A DNA stretch of 64,000 nucleotides from assembly GCF_047663525.1 (NCBI RefSeq), contig NC_092591.1, positions 32,149,001 through 32,213,000 on the forward strand, in the 5' to 3' direction. The notes beneath the pieces are model-generated. The model did no database searches and was not told where the DNA came from. It saw nothing but the letters and a program-made list of their open reading frames with translations. The translations under genes and the position numbers were made by a program. The DNA is from Anas platyrhynchos (taxonomy: Eukaryota; Chordata; Aves; Anseriformes; Anatidae). Shown here piece after piece: positions 22,600 through 35,600 of this stretch (positions are counted from its first letter, which is position 1; each line of letters opens with the position of its first letter).

Positions 22600-23060
22600 G
22601 ATCTCGGCTCCGCACCCTCGTCCAGTCCTTGCCCTTGGCATTAACTCTCGGGACGGCCTGGAGGTGCCGATTCCCGGCCCGTGGCACTTTGTCTCGCCAC
22701 AGCTCATGTTTTGGCAGCGGGGCTCTCCCCTCCTCGCTTCGGCGCCGGGCTCCAGCCCGCTCCGTGCTGCCGGGGGGGAGGCGGCCGGGGCGGGGAGCGT
22801 TCCCCCGGCGACACGCCGCCCTTCCGCCGGATACGGGGCGGCCGGCAGGGCCGGGAGGAGGCCGCTGGAGGGCCGCAGGTACCGGTGGAAAGGGGGGGAC
22901 ACGGGGCTGGGAGCGGGGCGTGAGGAGACGGGGAGAGGGGCAGAGGGCGGCGGGGCGCTGCCTGCCCCCGCGCCTCAGCGGCGCGGCTGCGTGTGAGCGG
23001 CTGCCCGTGAGGGGACGCTGAGCCCTTTTCCTGGTGAGTCGCAGCCTTAATGTAAGGCTT
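22600..23060. promoter_or_regulatory. CpG-island bidirectional promoter, ZNF408/ARHGAP1
   Basis: GC-rich, CpG-dense stretch between two divergent genes, with a GC box (GGGGCGGGG, 22787-22795), an ETS-like CTTCCG near 22830 and no TATA box. On the plus side two strong donor sites could end a non-coding first ARHGAP1 exon: after 22878 (GCAG/GTACCG) and after 23033 (CCTG/GTGAGTC). On the minus side ZNF408 transcription would start within the island. The same head-to-head arrangement is known in human. Confidence 0.7.
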
Positions 23061-26000
23061 TGAGGTCTGCTGCTGAGGAGCTGGCTGCCTTTTGTTGTGT
23101 TACGAGGAGAGGAGCCCTCCAGAGGGGCTGTGCCTCACAGGAACGCTGCCTGCTGAGGTGTCCGTCGCTGTTACTGACCGGTGGGTGCAGCGAAACAGGC
23201 GTTGGGGCAAATAAAACCGAGCTGGGAGGAGCTGGCGGTTGGCAGCACAGGCAGAGAAATCATTGAGACACCCCAGGACTGGGATTCCTGCTTGGCTGGA
23301 GCGTGGCGGTGGTAATTGGTCGGGGAGAAGGAGCCATTGGCCTTTTGGTGGTGTTTCTCGGGTGGAAGGACGGGCCCGGGGGGTGCTAACGCGCGTCCCA
23401 TGTGCAGGTTTACTTCGGGATTAATAGTAGGGCTGGAAGAAAAACAGGAAAAGGAAACTGCAGAGGAGGTACGGTTTAGAAACAAGTGATGGCAAAGCGG
23501 TGAAACTGGAATTGGAAAAAAAAAACACCACCAAAAAGTCTGTGTGAACAGCAGCCACCAGCACGTCATCAATACCAGAGAGCTGCCTTCCCTGGGTGAA
23601 TTCTGGTAGGATCTTGTACAGGGAGTGTCCAGCAATAAAAACTGTTTTAAAGGGCCGGGGTTTCTCTCTTTCTGCAGAACGTGCTGTTCTGCACATCTCT
23701 GTGTTAGCCAAAAAGTCAGTTTTTATTAGAGAGCCAAGGACGTGGCTCAGCAAGCATTGAGATCACCAGGAAAGGTGCAGAAAACACTTGGAAAAATGGA
23801 AGGAGTTGTCTTGTTAGAGCCTGGCTTCTGGTGTCAGGAGTGATTCTTGAGTTTTTAAATGCTTGAGCAGGCTTCGTACTTTTTAAATCTAGCTGCATCG
23901 CTTTCCTTACATTTTCATTGGCTGTGCAGGGTGTGCGATTTGCATCTTGTCGGGACATTTATCTAAGAACCGTGGGGCTCTTAAATTGTGTTACATCTGC
24001 TAAAATGCTGGTGGGTTTTTTTGACAGCTACTTCACCCTTACACTGACGCAGGAGCACTTTCTGTTTAACAACAGGTCCTGCTTCCAGGTCAGTTTTGGC
24101 TAGACAGGGAAAAGATCTTGTGCAGCTGTTCTGTCAGAAAATAAAATGCATGCCCTCATGCTAAGATCCCTATTTAATTTCTTACATCTGAACCTTCAGC
24201 TCCAGGTCTCTTTCTCAGTGCCCACTAGTTCCTGGGCACTGAGAGGGTTGTGTTTCTCTGAACTGCTCTGATGTGGGAGATGCTGTGCTTTTGGCTTTTG
24301 CACAGTTGGTAAAGGACTGGGGGAAATTCTGTGAGAAGCCTTCTGGAATCCCCTGGGCCCTACAGGCTGGTTCACAAGCAGAGGCTGCGATCTGTGAGGA
24401 TTGGATCCTCTTTCCATTAACATTTCTGTCGTGAAGCACTAATCTAGAGCCGAGCAATGGAGCTGCCTGCCCCATAGTGAAAAAAAAAAGCAGATACCTG
24501 GCAAGTCTGGCAAGGGGTAAGGACGGTTTTGGCAAGAGGCTATTTTGGCTCCTTTTGCAGTGTGGAACTCTAAGGATCCTAGCGATGACTTCCTTCTACC
24601 TCGTGGTGCCACACTAGGATTAATTTCAGGAGCATGCCCAAGGGGAAGTCCCCCGGTGGTGTCCAACAACCTGCCCTTGTGCCCTGGTGAAGCGTTGCCA
24701 GGTGTCTCCGAAGCCAAGTCATGATCCTTGGAGCGAGAAGTGAGGAGACCTGGTGGCTTGCTGGCCCCATGGCAGTGCTGCTGCTGGAAGATTTGGAGGA
24801 AGATTTGGGTTTGGCCCCTGAGCACTTCGGGACCTTGCTCTGGGGACGCAGTTGCTGTGGGGCATTCTGGAGAACTGGAAGGTGTCTCAATAGGTCAGTG
24901 GGTGCAGGTAGGTCCTCTGTCCCCACCGGGGCTGGGAATTCCCTGGGAACTGGGTGCACTCGGGGCCCACACGCAGCAGGCCGCCCTGTGGGGCCGCGGA
25001 TGCTGGCTTGTGGGGCCGCTGAGCCGCAGCGGGGAGCGCTTTAAAAGCACACTGAGTCACAGGCACTGGTGCCTGGCGTTACCATAGGAATCCGAGCAGT
25101 TGCTAGGGGTGGGGAGCTGGCTGTCACTCGGCCCTGCTGCTGCGTGGTTCCAGCATGAGCTCATGGTGCAGAGGAACCTGATTTCTTGCTCCCTGCCACT
25201 GTGAGAGCAGAGGTCAGACAGCTCTCAGCCCTTGCGGGAGGAGGGCAGGGAATAACTTTGCCTGGGCCTCCGCTCGGCTGCTATACTCAGACCCCTCGTG
25301 CTTGCCATTCCGCTGTGGTGATCCACTGCTGTGTGTGTCTTGCTCTTTCTTGTTTTGGGAATCCAATTTCTTTTGCTTAGCCATAGCTCCCAGCCCCCTG
25401 GGAGCCCGTGAGAAGTGAAAACTGGTTGTAAACTGATGAGTAAGAGAGAACACCTCCCGTCCTCCCAGGGAGTAATCCAGGGACAGGGGGCAAATGCCGA
25501 CTGTCCAGTTCTGTGCTCACATCCCCGTGGCTGCCTGCTCACCTTCTCTGGATGGATGCACACGTTCAAGCTCTGGGGATGGAAGATGCAAAACATCGTT
25601 GCCCCCCTCCATTCTGCTAAAGGAAATAGCCTTGCTCTGGGTGTCATCTTTCCACAGAGAGGTGTTGTGCCTCCTCTGATCATCTTTGAACCCTGCGCTC
25701 CCCTCGTAATGGAAAACAAGCACGAGCCTGCCCGCGAACCAGCATTACAGAGAATCTTGCTGATGCAAGGTGTCAGTTTGTTTTGCTACAGTTCCTCTTG
25801 GCTCGCGGCCTGTTGGCCCTGAGCTGCTGTCCCTGTGGTGATGCTGGCTTTGCTCGGTGTGAGCAGTCGAGGTCTGCCTGTCTGTCCTGCCAGTATTTCC
25901 TTGCTTATTTCCAGGAGACTGACATTAGAGGGCACCAGCAGTTCCCTAGGGGTCTCCCAAAGAGCTGGTACCCTTGGAGGGTGCTGCGTGCTGTGCCAGC

Positions 26001-26621
26001 TCAGAGCTGGGTCTGACAGAGCATCTGCTCCAGGTGGGAGTGAGAAAATCCTTCAAAAATCCTGTTTTGAGAAACTCGGAGCTGTTCACTTGTGCGTGCA
26101 GATCCCAGCACACCGAGGCACCCACGTTGGTGTTGCTGAGAGCTCTGGCCCTCCCCTGTGGGGAGAAGGGGGGGTGATTCCTGGGAAAGCTTCCAGCGCT
26201 GGGCCAACTGTGGAAAGGGCTGGGCTTTGTGCCAGCCCTTCGGAGGGAGGGGGAGCTCTTAGCTGCAGTGAGTGTGTCAGGCAGGGGCTGGCATAGCCTG
26301 TTGCCTTCCTGGGCGGCTCGCTGCTGCTCCTGTGCCAGGAGAGAAACTGATCTGGACACAGCTGTGGTCAAGCAGAGCCTCACCGAGCGGGTTGGTACAG
26401 GCTCCCGACGGCCTTTTGGGAGCAACTGGCACAAAAAAGCTGACATATGTCGGTGCTGCTGGGAGGAGGAGGAGTTCCTGCTTGCCTTGAGGGGGAGGGG
26501 AAGCACGATCTTGGGGTAGGTGAAGAAAAGGCGGGCTTGGGGGAAAATCAGGGAGAAGAGGAAGAGCCTCTTTGGGGAGGGAAACTCGTGGTCTCGGTGT
26601 CTCACCTAGCCATCTCTGCAG
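23034..26621 (+). other. ARHGAP1: ARHGAP1 intron 1 (5' UTR intron)
   Basis: About 3.6 kb between the CpG-island first exon and the exon with the start codon. It ends in three closely spaced acceptors (AG at 26620-26621, 26632-26633 and 26641-26642), all upstream of the ATG, so the choice would alter only the 5' UTR. It contains a smaller GC-rich patch near 24940-25040 with a TTTAAAA and a TGAGTCA motif. No other gene is seen. Confidence 0.55.
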
Positions 26622-26666
26622 TCCGTGTTCTAGGTGCTGCAGGACAGACGGTGGTTTTTGGGCACC

Positions 26667-29600
26667 ATGGCTACAGACCCACTCTCAGAGCTTCAGGATG
26701 ACCTGAACTTGGATGATACCAACCAGTCCCTCAGCCAGCTCAAACTGGCCTCCATAGATGATAAGAACTGGCCAGCAGATGAAGTCCCTGCGTTCCCCAA
26801 ATCAGGTAAGTGTCCTAATAATTTGAGGGCTGGCTTGAGGCCAAAAAGGAGTTGTTTGTCCTGCATCATTGTGGTCAGATCTGCACGCAGACAGAGTCCC
26901 AGCTCCATCTAAAAGCTTTATAGACCCATTACTGTTGCACCACGCCCGAGTGAATTAGCCCTGCCATTGAATAGCACTGAAAGCTCCGAGCCAGCTGCTG
27001 TAAATGTATTCTTTGTAAATATATTCTTCTCAGTTCTGGCACTGGCTGCGCTTTGATGGTGACAGTATGGACACGCTGTAAATCCTTGAGTGTCCTCTGT
27101 TATGGTCTCTTGCAGGACAGTTTGATCTTCCTGGATAGAAAGGTCTTGAGATGCCATATGGGAAGCAGGACTGGAGAACTGGGCTGTTGCTCTGAAAGTC
27201 TGTAGGAATGCAGTCAACTCCTGTGCTATGAACTGTTGCCCGAGGAGGTGTGGGAAACCAGCTGAAGGGCACGTAGGGCAGCCAATCCAGATCCCTTCTG
27301 CTAATTGCTTGTTCCTTATGTTTTGTGCAGAGGACTCCAAAGGCTCCCCTGAGCCCGTCACTCACCTGCGATGGGATGATCCCTACTACGATATCGCCAG
27401 GCACCACATTGTGGAAGTAGCAGGTAGTCTTTGCTCTCTGTTTTCCCCTCGGATATCTTTGCAGCTGGGCTGAGGCAAGGTCTCTGAAAGGGAGTTGTGG
27501 GGGCATTTGCTACGTGCCAGGCCCAAGTGGCAATGACAGCTGGCATCATAAAGAGCAAGAGCACCAAACTTCTTGAATACTTGCCATAAATGCAGTTTTT
27601 CACTGACCTTGGTTAAACTTGCATTCTTTCTTGGATCTTGCTGTCTTGATTATATTATTAGCAGGACTTGGTCACTTTTGTCAAATCGTTTTAGGTGTGT
27701 ATCCTTGACTGTATCCTGAGCACAAGACGTGGATTCTACATGATAATGTCACACAAATTACCTAGTTGTGAGCTCCCTCAGCTGACTGAGTGTGGCAGCT
27801 CTGTTGTATCCGAATGGCCAGTTTGCCATCCTGTCCTTATTCAGCATTTTTAGAAACCTGAAATATGGGGGAGAGGCCTGTGGTCCACTGCAAGGAAGGA
27901 CCTGACCATTCAGTATTGCAAACATTCTGATTTCTTCTGTGTAGTTGTCTCATCAACATTATTTTAATTACGCTAACCCTCAGCATTTACAGCTGGGACC
28001 TCCATGAGAAAAACTCTTGGAGACCGTTCTTAGGTTGCTGTGGTAAGTCTGAGGGAAGGTCATTCTAGTTTGTCTTGCATTCCCTGCTTAAGAAAAAAAA
28101 AGCCTCTTCAACCTGTTGGGACTTGACACACTTCCTCCTTAATCATCTACAGCCACCTCCTTCCCTTCCTCTTGCCGTTTCTCTGTACCTTGATTCCTGC
28201 CCCACGTGAGAATTTGCAGAGAGGCGGAAGCACAAGCTGGAGTCCTCCTGATAAAGGGTTGTTCTGCAGCTGGGCTGGGTTAGAGAGGAAAGATTTGCAG
28301 GCAACAACCTTGGCAAGAGTTGTCCTGACATTATTATTTCCTAGGCTGTCATCTAGAATGAAGTTCCTTTCTCCTGACCTCTCATGTTACATTTTTAGGG
28401 AACAAAATGATAATGGCAAACTCAAAACCTTCTTTGTCTCCCTGTGTGCCTTTGGCTGCTTCGGATGACAGGCAGAGCGTTTAGCATTTGAGCCCTTGTG
28501 TCTTCCAGATTCTCTACGAGCGCTTTGATTTGCAGATGTGTTAGTAACCTTCTCCATGGGGCTGGGCTTCCAGGACTGGAGTTAATTTGGGTCTGCACTC
28601 TGGCCTCCCTGCTGCCGAAATTGCAAGGGAACAAATGTGTGGAGTCCTGCCCTTTCAGTGACAGTAGCTAGAGCGTTTGTAATGCAAACGGCAGAGGTGC
28701 CCGGTGTTCCTGAACTCTGGGAGCTGGTGAGTTAAGTTGCACTGTTGTTCGCTGCAGACAAAGCCCAAGTGCTTAGCAGAGTGTTTAGATCGCAGACATC
28801 GATAAGACTGGAATGTCGACCCAAGCCCAGCACACACTTTGTGCTCTGCCTCTTGATGTTAGCACCAGCCTTTCTGCGGGATTCCTGTTCCAAGGTAACA
28901 CGGCGGCTGTTTTACCAGCTCGCTGAGTATCCCTGCGGAGGGGATGATGCCTCGGTGGTGCTGGAAAGCAGCCATTTGACACAGGCGTCTAGGATAGCAC
29001 ACGAAGAATTACCTAACTTCCTGGAAGCCTTTCAGGCCTGTAAGATGGCTGCCTGGGAGGTGTGCCTGCCTTCTGAAGGGCATCTCTTCCCCGTCATGGC
29101 TTGAATTTGTGTTTCGGGTGAGTTCCCCGGCCCTGTTTGCGTGTCTGTGCAGTGCAGCAGCATCTTGCAGAGCCATCTGTTGCTGGCTGCCATGAGCCAC
29201 TTTCCACCACTAGCCTGTTTATCTGAACATGTCTGATAGGGCCCACCACAAAATGTGGTGCAATGCCTTTTCTGGGTAAAGAAGCCCAGCTCCACGTAGT
29301 GGGTTTGCTGGCGCTTTCGTTTTGAGGCTCGCTGGTGTTGTCTCATCTCCTGGAAGTAGGATTTATGAAGGTGGGGGCTGGAGCTGAAGCAGTTTGTTCA
29401 GTTTTCTTGGTCAATAATTAATAACATTAACCGTTCACAGAATCAGACAGGGTAATGTTCTCTGGGCTGTCACTGGAGGCAAACTATCTGAGGAAGCTGG
29501 AAAAATCCTTTTAGAAGTAGCCTGGGGAGTCAAAATCTCGCTGGGGGATTAAAGGGGAACCGTTTGGTGCTGGCTCTGCTGACGAGCTGTGCTTGTCAGC

Positions 29601-32600
29601 ACTTCTAGGTGCAGCCAACGTTTGCCACGCTGAGTCTGAAGCAAAACAGCTCCACCCCAGCTCTCCTGTAAATATGAGCAGGTGGCAGCAGATCAAGGGT
29701 AGTTTTATCCATTCTGCTGTTTATGAGCTTTCACTTCTGTGTTCTTCCCTGCTCTTCGCTTCAGAGCAGAAAGCATATGGCTAATTCTGTTTGTGCTTTC
29801 CCCAAAATACATTCTGGGGTGCTGATGCTATTTTGAGACAAAAGCAGAAGGCTGGTTACCGTCCTTGGGCTGAGATCCCAGGGTTATCCTGTGTGGTCAG
29901 AGCACTAACTGCTTCTAGTGGGCTGGTGCGTGGTGTTAATAGTAGCTTATTTTAAAAACATTAAAAAAAAAAAAGGAAAGGAAATAAAAAAAAACAACCA
30001 CCAAAACAAACTAAACCCCAGTTCTGATTACAGAAAGTTAGCGTGCTCGTTTTCTTGCTGACTTGAATTTGTGACTCAAATCAAATCATGCCAGATTTCG
30101 CTATCACAGCTATCTGGCTTAAGAGGAAGGAAATTATTCAAAAAATAAAGTTTGCCTTAAAAAAAAAAGTTTCCATTTTCATTTCCCCCACTTCAGAACA
30201 GCGCAGCACTTTCATGGAAGCTCCCCTTCGTGCCCTGTGCTCCTATCTCCTGGGGCCTGGGACCTTCCTGGAAGGGGCCATGCATCACGACCTGCCTTTT
30301 GTCCACGGAACAGAGCTGGCGTGTCATTGCTGTTCCTAGGGGGGTGCCTCACAGGGAGACAGGGCAAAAGGCGCTGTTACGAACCAGAATGTTTTAGGAA
30401 GGCTTGTTTTGGTTCAGGAATTTAATGCTTTTTGGAAGGAAAGAGATGGCACTATTTACCTGCCCTTTCAGACCTGCCCTCAGCGGTTTGTTTTTGGAGC
30501 ATCTTATGGAGGTGGTGGAGAGGTCCCTGTGGTTGTGCTCTTCCTGACTCTGAGTTCTTCTTTCTGTGAATGCTGTAGCAAATTAATTTGTCTTTACACG
30601 TGGATAAAGTTGGAGCAGATGTAGCTCGGTTTCACTGCACAAACCACTTCTGCAAAGTGATGTGTTTTTTTTCCTTACATCATGTAATGCTTGGAGGAAA
30701 CACGGGCTTCTGGCTGAAGGCTGTTGAACCGTCCCACGTCCCAAGCTTCTGATAAGTTTAAGAGACGCTGTGTCCTGCTGCCAGGTCTGATGTGGCAAAG
30801 GTGCTGCTACGTAGTCCCTGCCCAGTGACTTCAGTGCCTTCATGAGGTTCAAAGCATGTTTCTGCTAGTCTTGTGGGAAATCTGCTGCCTCCCCCCATTA
30901 ATGGGCAGCCTGTAGGGCTGCCCTTGCAGAGAAGGCTTGGTGCCAGTGTGTAGTAAGACCTGCTACTGAAATGGGGGAGCCAGGTGGCAAGCTGGAGCTG
31001 TTCTTGAGCATTACTAGATGGCAGAGAATCCTTTTTCTTTGTGCCAGGTACCAAACCTGCCTAAAAAGCATCGTTGCTGGCTGCAGGTGCCAAAGTTGTA
31101 ACTAATACTGACGATGGTGGTGATGGATGTGGGGAGATAAAATCGATCTTGGAGCAAGCACCAGTAGCTGCTGTTGCACCAAGCAGGCAAAGGCAGAAGT
31201 TGCAGACAAAGCTTGCTTAGGAAGTAGGTTGCATCGTTGCACCCCTCTGATAATAAGGGTCCTTTCCCTTTCTAGCACGGTGCATTATTTTGGGCTCCGT
31301 TAATGTGGGAAGCCTGCATTTCTGCTGCATTTGAATGTGCTTTCTGGCTTTTGCTCTTTTTTTTTTTTTTTAACAGTATTTATATGATACGGAATGACGA
31401 GTTGCTTCTGTGGAATTGGGCCCATCCAAAGGCAGCCCAGCTTCTGCACCATGTTTTGAGATAAGAGATCAAGGGAATGGAGAGTTTCTCGTTAGACCCT
31501 TGCTCTACTGAGCTTCCTATGTCAACAGGCCCATTTGGGTCTGGGGAGCATATATGGTTGTGGGAGAGATGGAAAGGAGCTGGGGATGGCAATAAATGCC
31601 TTCATAACCTCCTCCCTGAACAGAAAAAACATTTCCCCCCCTAATTGCCTTTTTTTTTTTTTTTAATTCAGAATCTAATAAGACTTTTTTATAACCTGTG
31701 TTGAAGATCCAAATTGTCCTCACGTTCCTGTTAGTGAGATTTGGCTTCTCCCAAAACAGTCTGTTGAGCATGCCGTTCATACAGAGTGATGTCATCCTAT
31801 GTACACTTTGCACTTTGCAGGTTGTTCAAAGGACCTTAACTTTCCGAATTTGTGGCATTTAACCCTTTTAAAAGTGGCAGCGTGGTGGTTGCCATTTTGT
31901 TGGTGGGGGAGGTGTTAACTGCAAGTGCCAGAAATTGGACTAGGATTATACAGAATTTGTTGCAAATTCAGGAAAGAGGCTCAGGAACTCTGGGTACAGG
32001 ATTACCACCTCTGTTAGTTATGTTTACTTTTGGAGAGGAGCATGGGGGAAAGATGAAGGAGCTTAACTGCTGCACGACGGCAAGTAAATGCATCCCAGTG
32101 GCAATCTGGCTAGACTCTGAGACTTTATGCTCAAGGTTATTTTCTGGAAAAGAGCGCAAAACTTGGCTTGCTATAACCTTGTTTCTGTTCCTCCAGACCA
32201 GGGTGCACTTGATGGGGCCCAACCAGGTAGGTAGATGTTTTGTGATGCTGTAGATCCTGGTATTCCTTCAGCATGACCGTGGCCTGTAGCTGGGTTATCT
32301 CAGGGGAGCCCAAACTTTGCTCAGCCTTGGGCTGTGCTGGCAATTTTTCAGGAGTCCAAAGGCTGCACAAAATTGTCGTCTGAGGACTGCACCTCTGCCT
32401 CAGGCACAGCAGTATCATCTGAGCCAAATTTGGCCTGTGGGCTTTACTTGGGGCACTTCGGGGCTGTCGGGTCTCAGTGTAAATCCTGTTCCTCTTCTGG
32501 TGGTGGCCTGCTTGGACCAGTTCAGTTCGAACACAGAGATACCTCGTTGTCATGTGTGCTTCAGAAGCTCATCCTAGGATTGCTTCCCATTCCTTCAGAC

Positions 32601-35600
32601 GATCTGCTGCTGCGTGCACTTACAGTGCAGCTGGCACTGAAATTGGATTCTCCAGCTGGAAGCTACTATGAGCAAGTTCTTCGTTTGGCTGCAGAGATGT
32701 TGGGTTTTGGTCACCTGTTCCTTATTCCAGCCTGAAGCTGTGCTAGACTGCTCTGTGCTTGCTGAGCATTTGTTAATAGTCTGGCCTTCAGCCCCAAGCC
32801 TTAAGGATTCCACACTTCTCGGTGTAGATTAAATTCTCGTGGTATGAAATCCTTTCTGCTGTTTCTGAACAGCAGGCCAAGATCTTCGCACAGTCCATGG
32901 AAATGCTGATCCTCATTACACGGGTTCTTGTCCACCATTTGCTGTGGGAGACATCCTTCTGTTTTACATTATTTAATCTGATCTTTTAGGTTGTGTTTTG
33001 TTTTTTTTTTAATCAGTTAGGGCTTTAGTCACTTGATAAAGCTTGATAATTCCAGCAGAGTTTGGATATTGGGAGTATCTAGGTGTAAGATGTCTTGTAT
33101 TAAAATGTTGCTACTTCAACCTCCTTACTTTCTTTTCTTGAGAGGCTAAATCCATGTTGGAATTCCTCGGGCATCTAAAATCTACTATGGATACTTTAAC
33201 ACTGCACTGTGTCATAAGTTTGCCACGAACCTGAAATTTCACTAGAGGAGGTTTTTTTTTTTGTTGTTTTTTTTTTAACTGATGGTGGCTCTGATAAGCA
33301 TCCTGAGCTTTGTGAAACTTGTGTAGGGGTGTTCTGGATTTCTGTACTGATGTGCCCTCCTTCTCCCTGACCTGGCAGCTTTGTTGCTTTACTGATGACA
33401 CTAGCTCTTCACAGAACCACAGAAAGTGGGTTGGAAGGGACCTTAAAGACCACCTGCATTCTCTCAGTATCCACATACCAGGATCTTCTCACTTGCATCT
33501 GTCATCAAGCACGTATTTTCCATGTTGGTCGTACAGATTTGTTTAGCAGAGTCCTGTCTCAGGACAGTCCTGCTATCTTGATAGGAATTCCTGCTCTGGT
33601 ACGTTTGCTTTGCTGCGGGTTGCAAACCTTAGCCTTGGTGATTAAACTTCAGCTGTTCTAGGAGCATGGTCCTACACTGATGGTTTGGAACTGCAAGAAT
33701 GGTGTTCTCAGCCCACGTCTCAGGAGTGCATTGGAAACACTGCTCTTCAGGAGGGAGTTGGAAACGAATTTGGGCCTTAAAAGCACCGCAGCAACGTTCA
33801 GGAGAATCAGCACATCTGAGTGCCACAAGTCAATATCTATTTAGATGAGCAGCAGTCTTGACTGGTAGGCTCTGCGTGTTGGCTGCTGTCCTGCTCTTTG
33901 TTGTTTACAAAATAATAATTGGGAATTCCAGCCTATAGGGAGGTCGGTGGGTTCTGGAGTGCCCTGAAAGTATGTTTTATGCATGAACATACAAAGGCGT
34001 GCACTCTGTTGGGGTGCTCCGAGAGTGCTAACATATATAATTGCCTCCTCGTTGGTTTGTTGTTAACTATTGCTGAGCATTTCTGGTCTGGGAGAGGTAG
34101 CAGACAGCCTGAGAATCTGAGCAGTTACTTCATGGTCTACAGTTGTGCTCAGTGGAAACTGTAGGTACTTGCGCTTGCAAGCAAGGGGTGAAAATGTAGA
34201 TAGATAAAATTAATCACAGAATCACAGAATCACAGAATCACAGAATCTCTAGGTTGGAAGAGACCTCAAGATCATCGAGTCCAACCTCTGACCTAACACT
34301 AACAGTCCCCACTAAACCATATCCCTAAGTTCTACATCTAAACGTCTTTTGAAGACTTCCAGGGATGGTGACTCAACCACCTCCCTGGGCAGCCTGTTCC
34401 AATGTCTAACAACCCTTTCAGTAAAGAAATTCTTCCTAACATCTAACCTAAAACTCCCCTGGTGCAACTTTAGCCCATTCCCCCTCGTCCTGTCACCAGG
34501 CACATGGGAGAACAGGCCAACCCCCATCTCGCTAGAGCCTCCTTTAATATACTTATACAGAGTGATAAGGTCACCCCTGAGCCTCCTTTTCTTTAGGCTG
34601 AACAAGCCCAGCTCCTTCAGCCGCTCCTCATAGGACTTGCTCTCCAGGCCCCTCACCAGCTTCGTCGCCCTTCTCTGGACCCGCTCAAGCACCTCGATGT
34701 CCTTCTTGTAGCGAGGGGCCCAGAACTGAACACAGTACTCGAGGTGCGGCCTCACCAGAGCCGAGTACAGGGGGACGATCACCTCCCCAGCCCTGCTGGT
34801 CACAGTGTTTCTGATACAAGCCAGGATGCCGTTGGCCTTCTTGGCCACCTGAGCACACTGCTGGCTCATATTCAGCCGACTGTCCACCATCACTCCCAGG
34901 TCCTTCTCTGCCTGGCAACTCTCCAGCCATTCCTCTCCCAGCCTGTAGCTCTTCTTGGGGTTATTGCGCCCCAGGTGCAGGACAATAATACTGCAAGCAA
35001 GAGAACAAACAGTACAAGGGATGGAGCATCTGGGAAAGATCAAACGTGATAAGGAACTGCTCAGTCTGAGGCAGAGAGGCCACCTGGAGGCAGTTTCCTC
35101 TGGCAACCAAGAATACATGGAATGGGCTTTAGGTTCTTGTTTATAAACTGGGACCAGCTGATTGTTCATCTTTGATGCTCAGGAGCTGAACTTTATATCC
35201 GGAGAAACCAGACTGATCTGATACACGTCAGGTGGAAACAGGATTGGCATTGAGTGGGTTTGAATGTTTGTGTTGACAGGCTGAGCCCAGTGTGAAACTC
35301 ACAACTCAGTAATGGGCGTGCTGGTTCCTGTGGAGTTCTCATGCAAAAATTCATTCGTATTTGGAAGGCAAAAAGGGCCACTCCTTTTCCAGTGATCCAA
35401 GGGACTGTAGGTAATCTTTTGGTGTGCTTGGCCCTGGAAATTATCCAGGGGAAACATGCCATCTTCCCTTTGGCAGAATCGTGGATTGTCTGTTTTTTCT
35501 TTTATCAGCAATCCCAGGGCTCTTCACCAAGGCTGTGTAAAAAAAGAGATTCTGGACTTTGCATAGGTCCTGCTGAAGGCTTTCATGCCATTCTGGAGGA

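Noticed and set aside
21980..22996. 338-codon open frame on the plus strand over the zinc-finger region
   Set aside because: It is the antisense shadow of the GC-rich ZNF408 region and CpG island. It has no domain features, while the opposite strand shows repeated C2H2 motifs in register.
34349..35146. Plus-strand open frames over the CR1 element
   Set aside because: They are antisense shadows of the CR1 ORF2 frame, which is on the minus strand.
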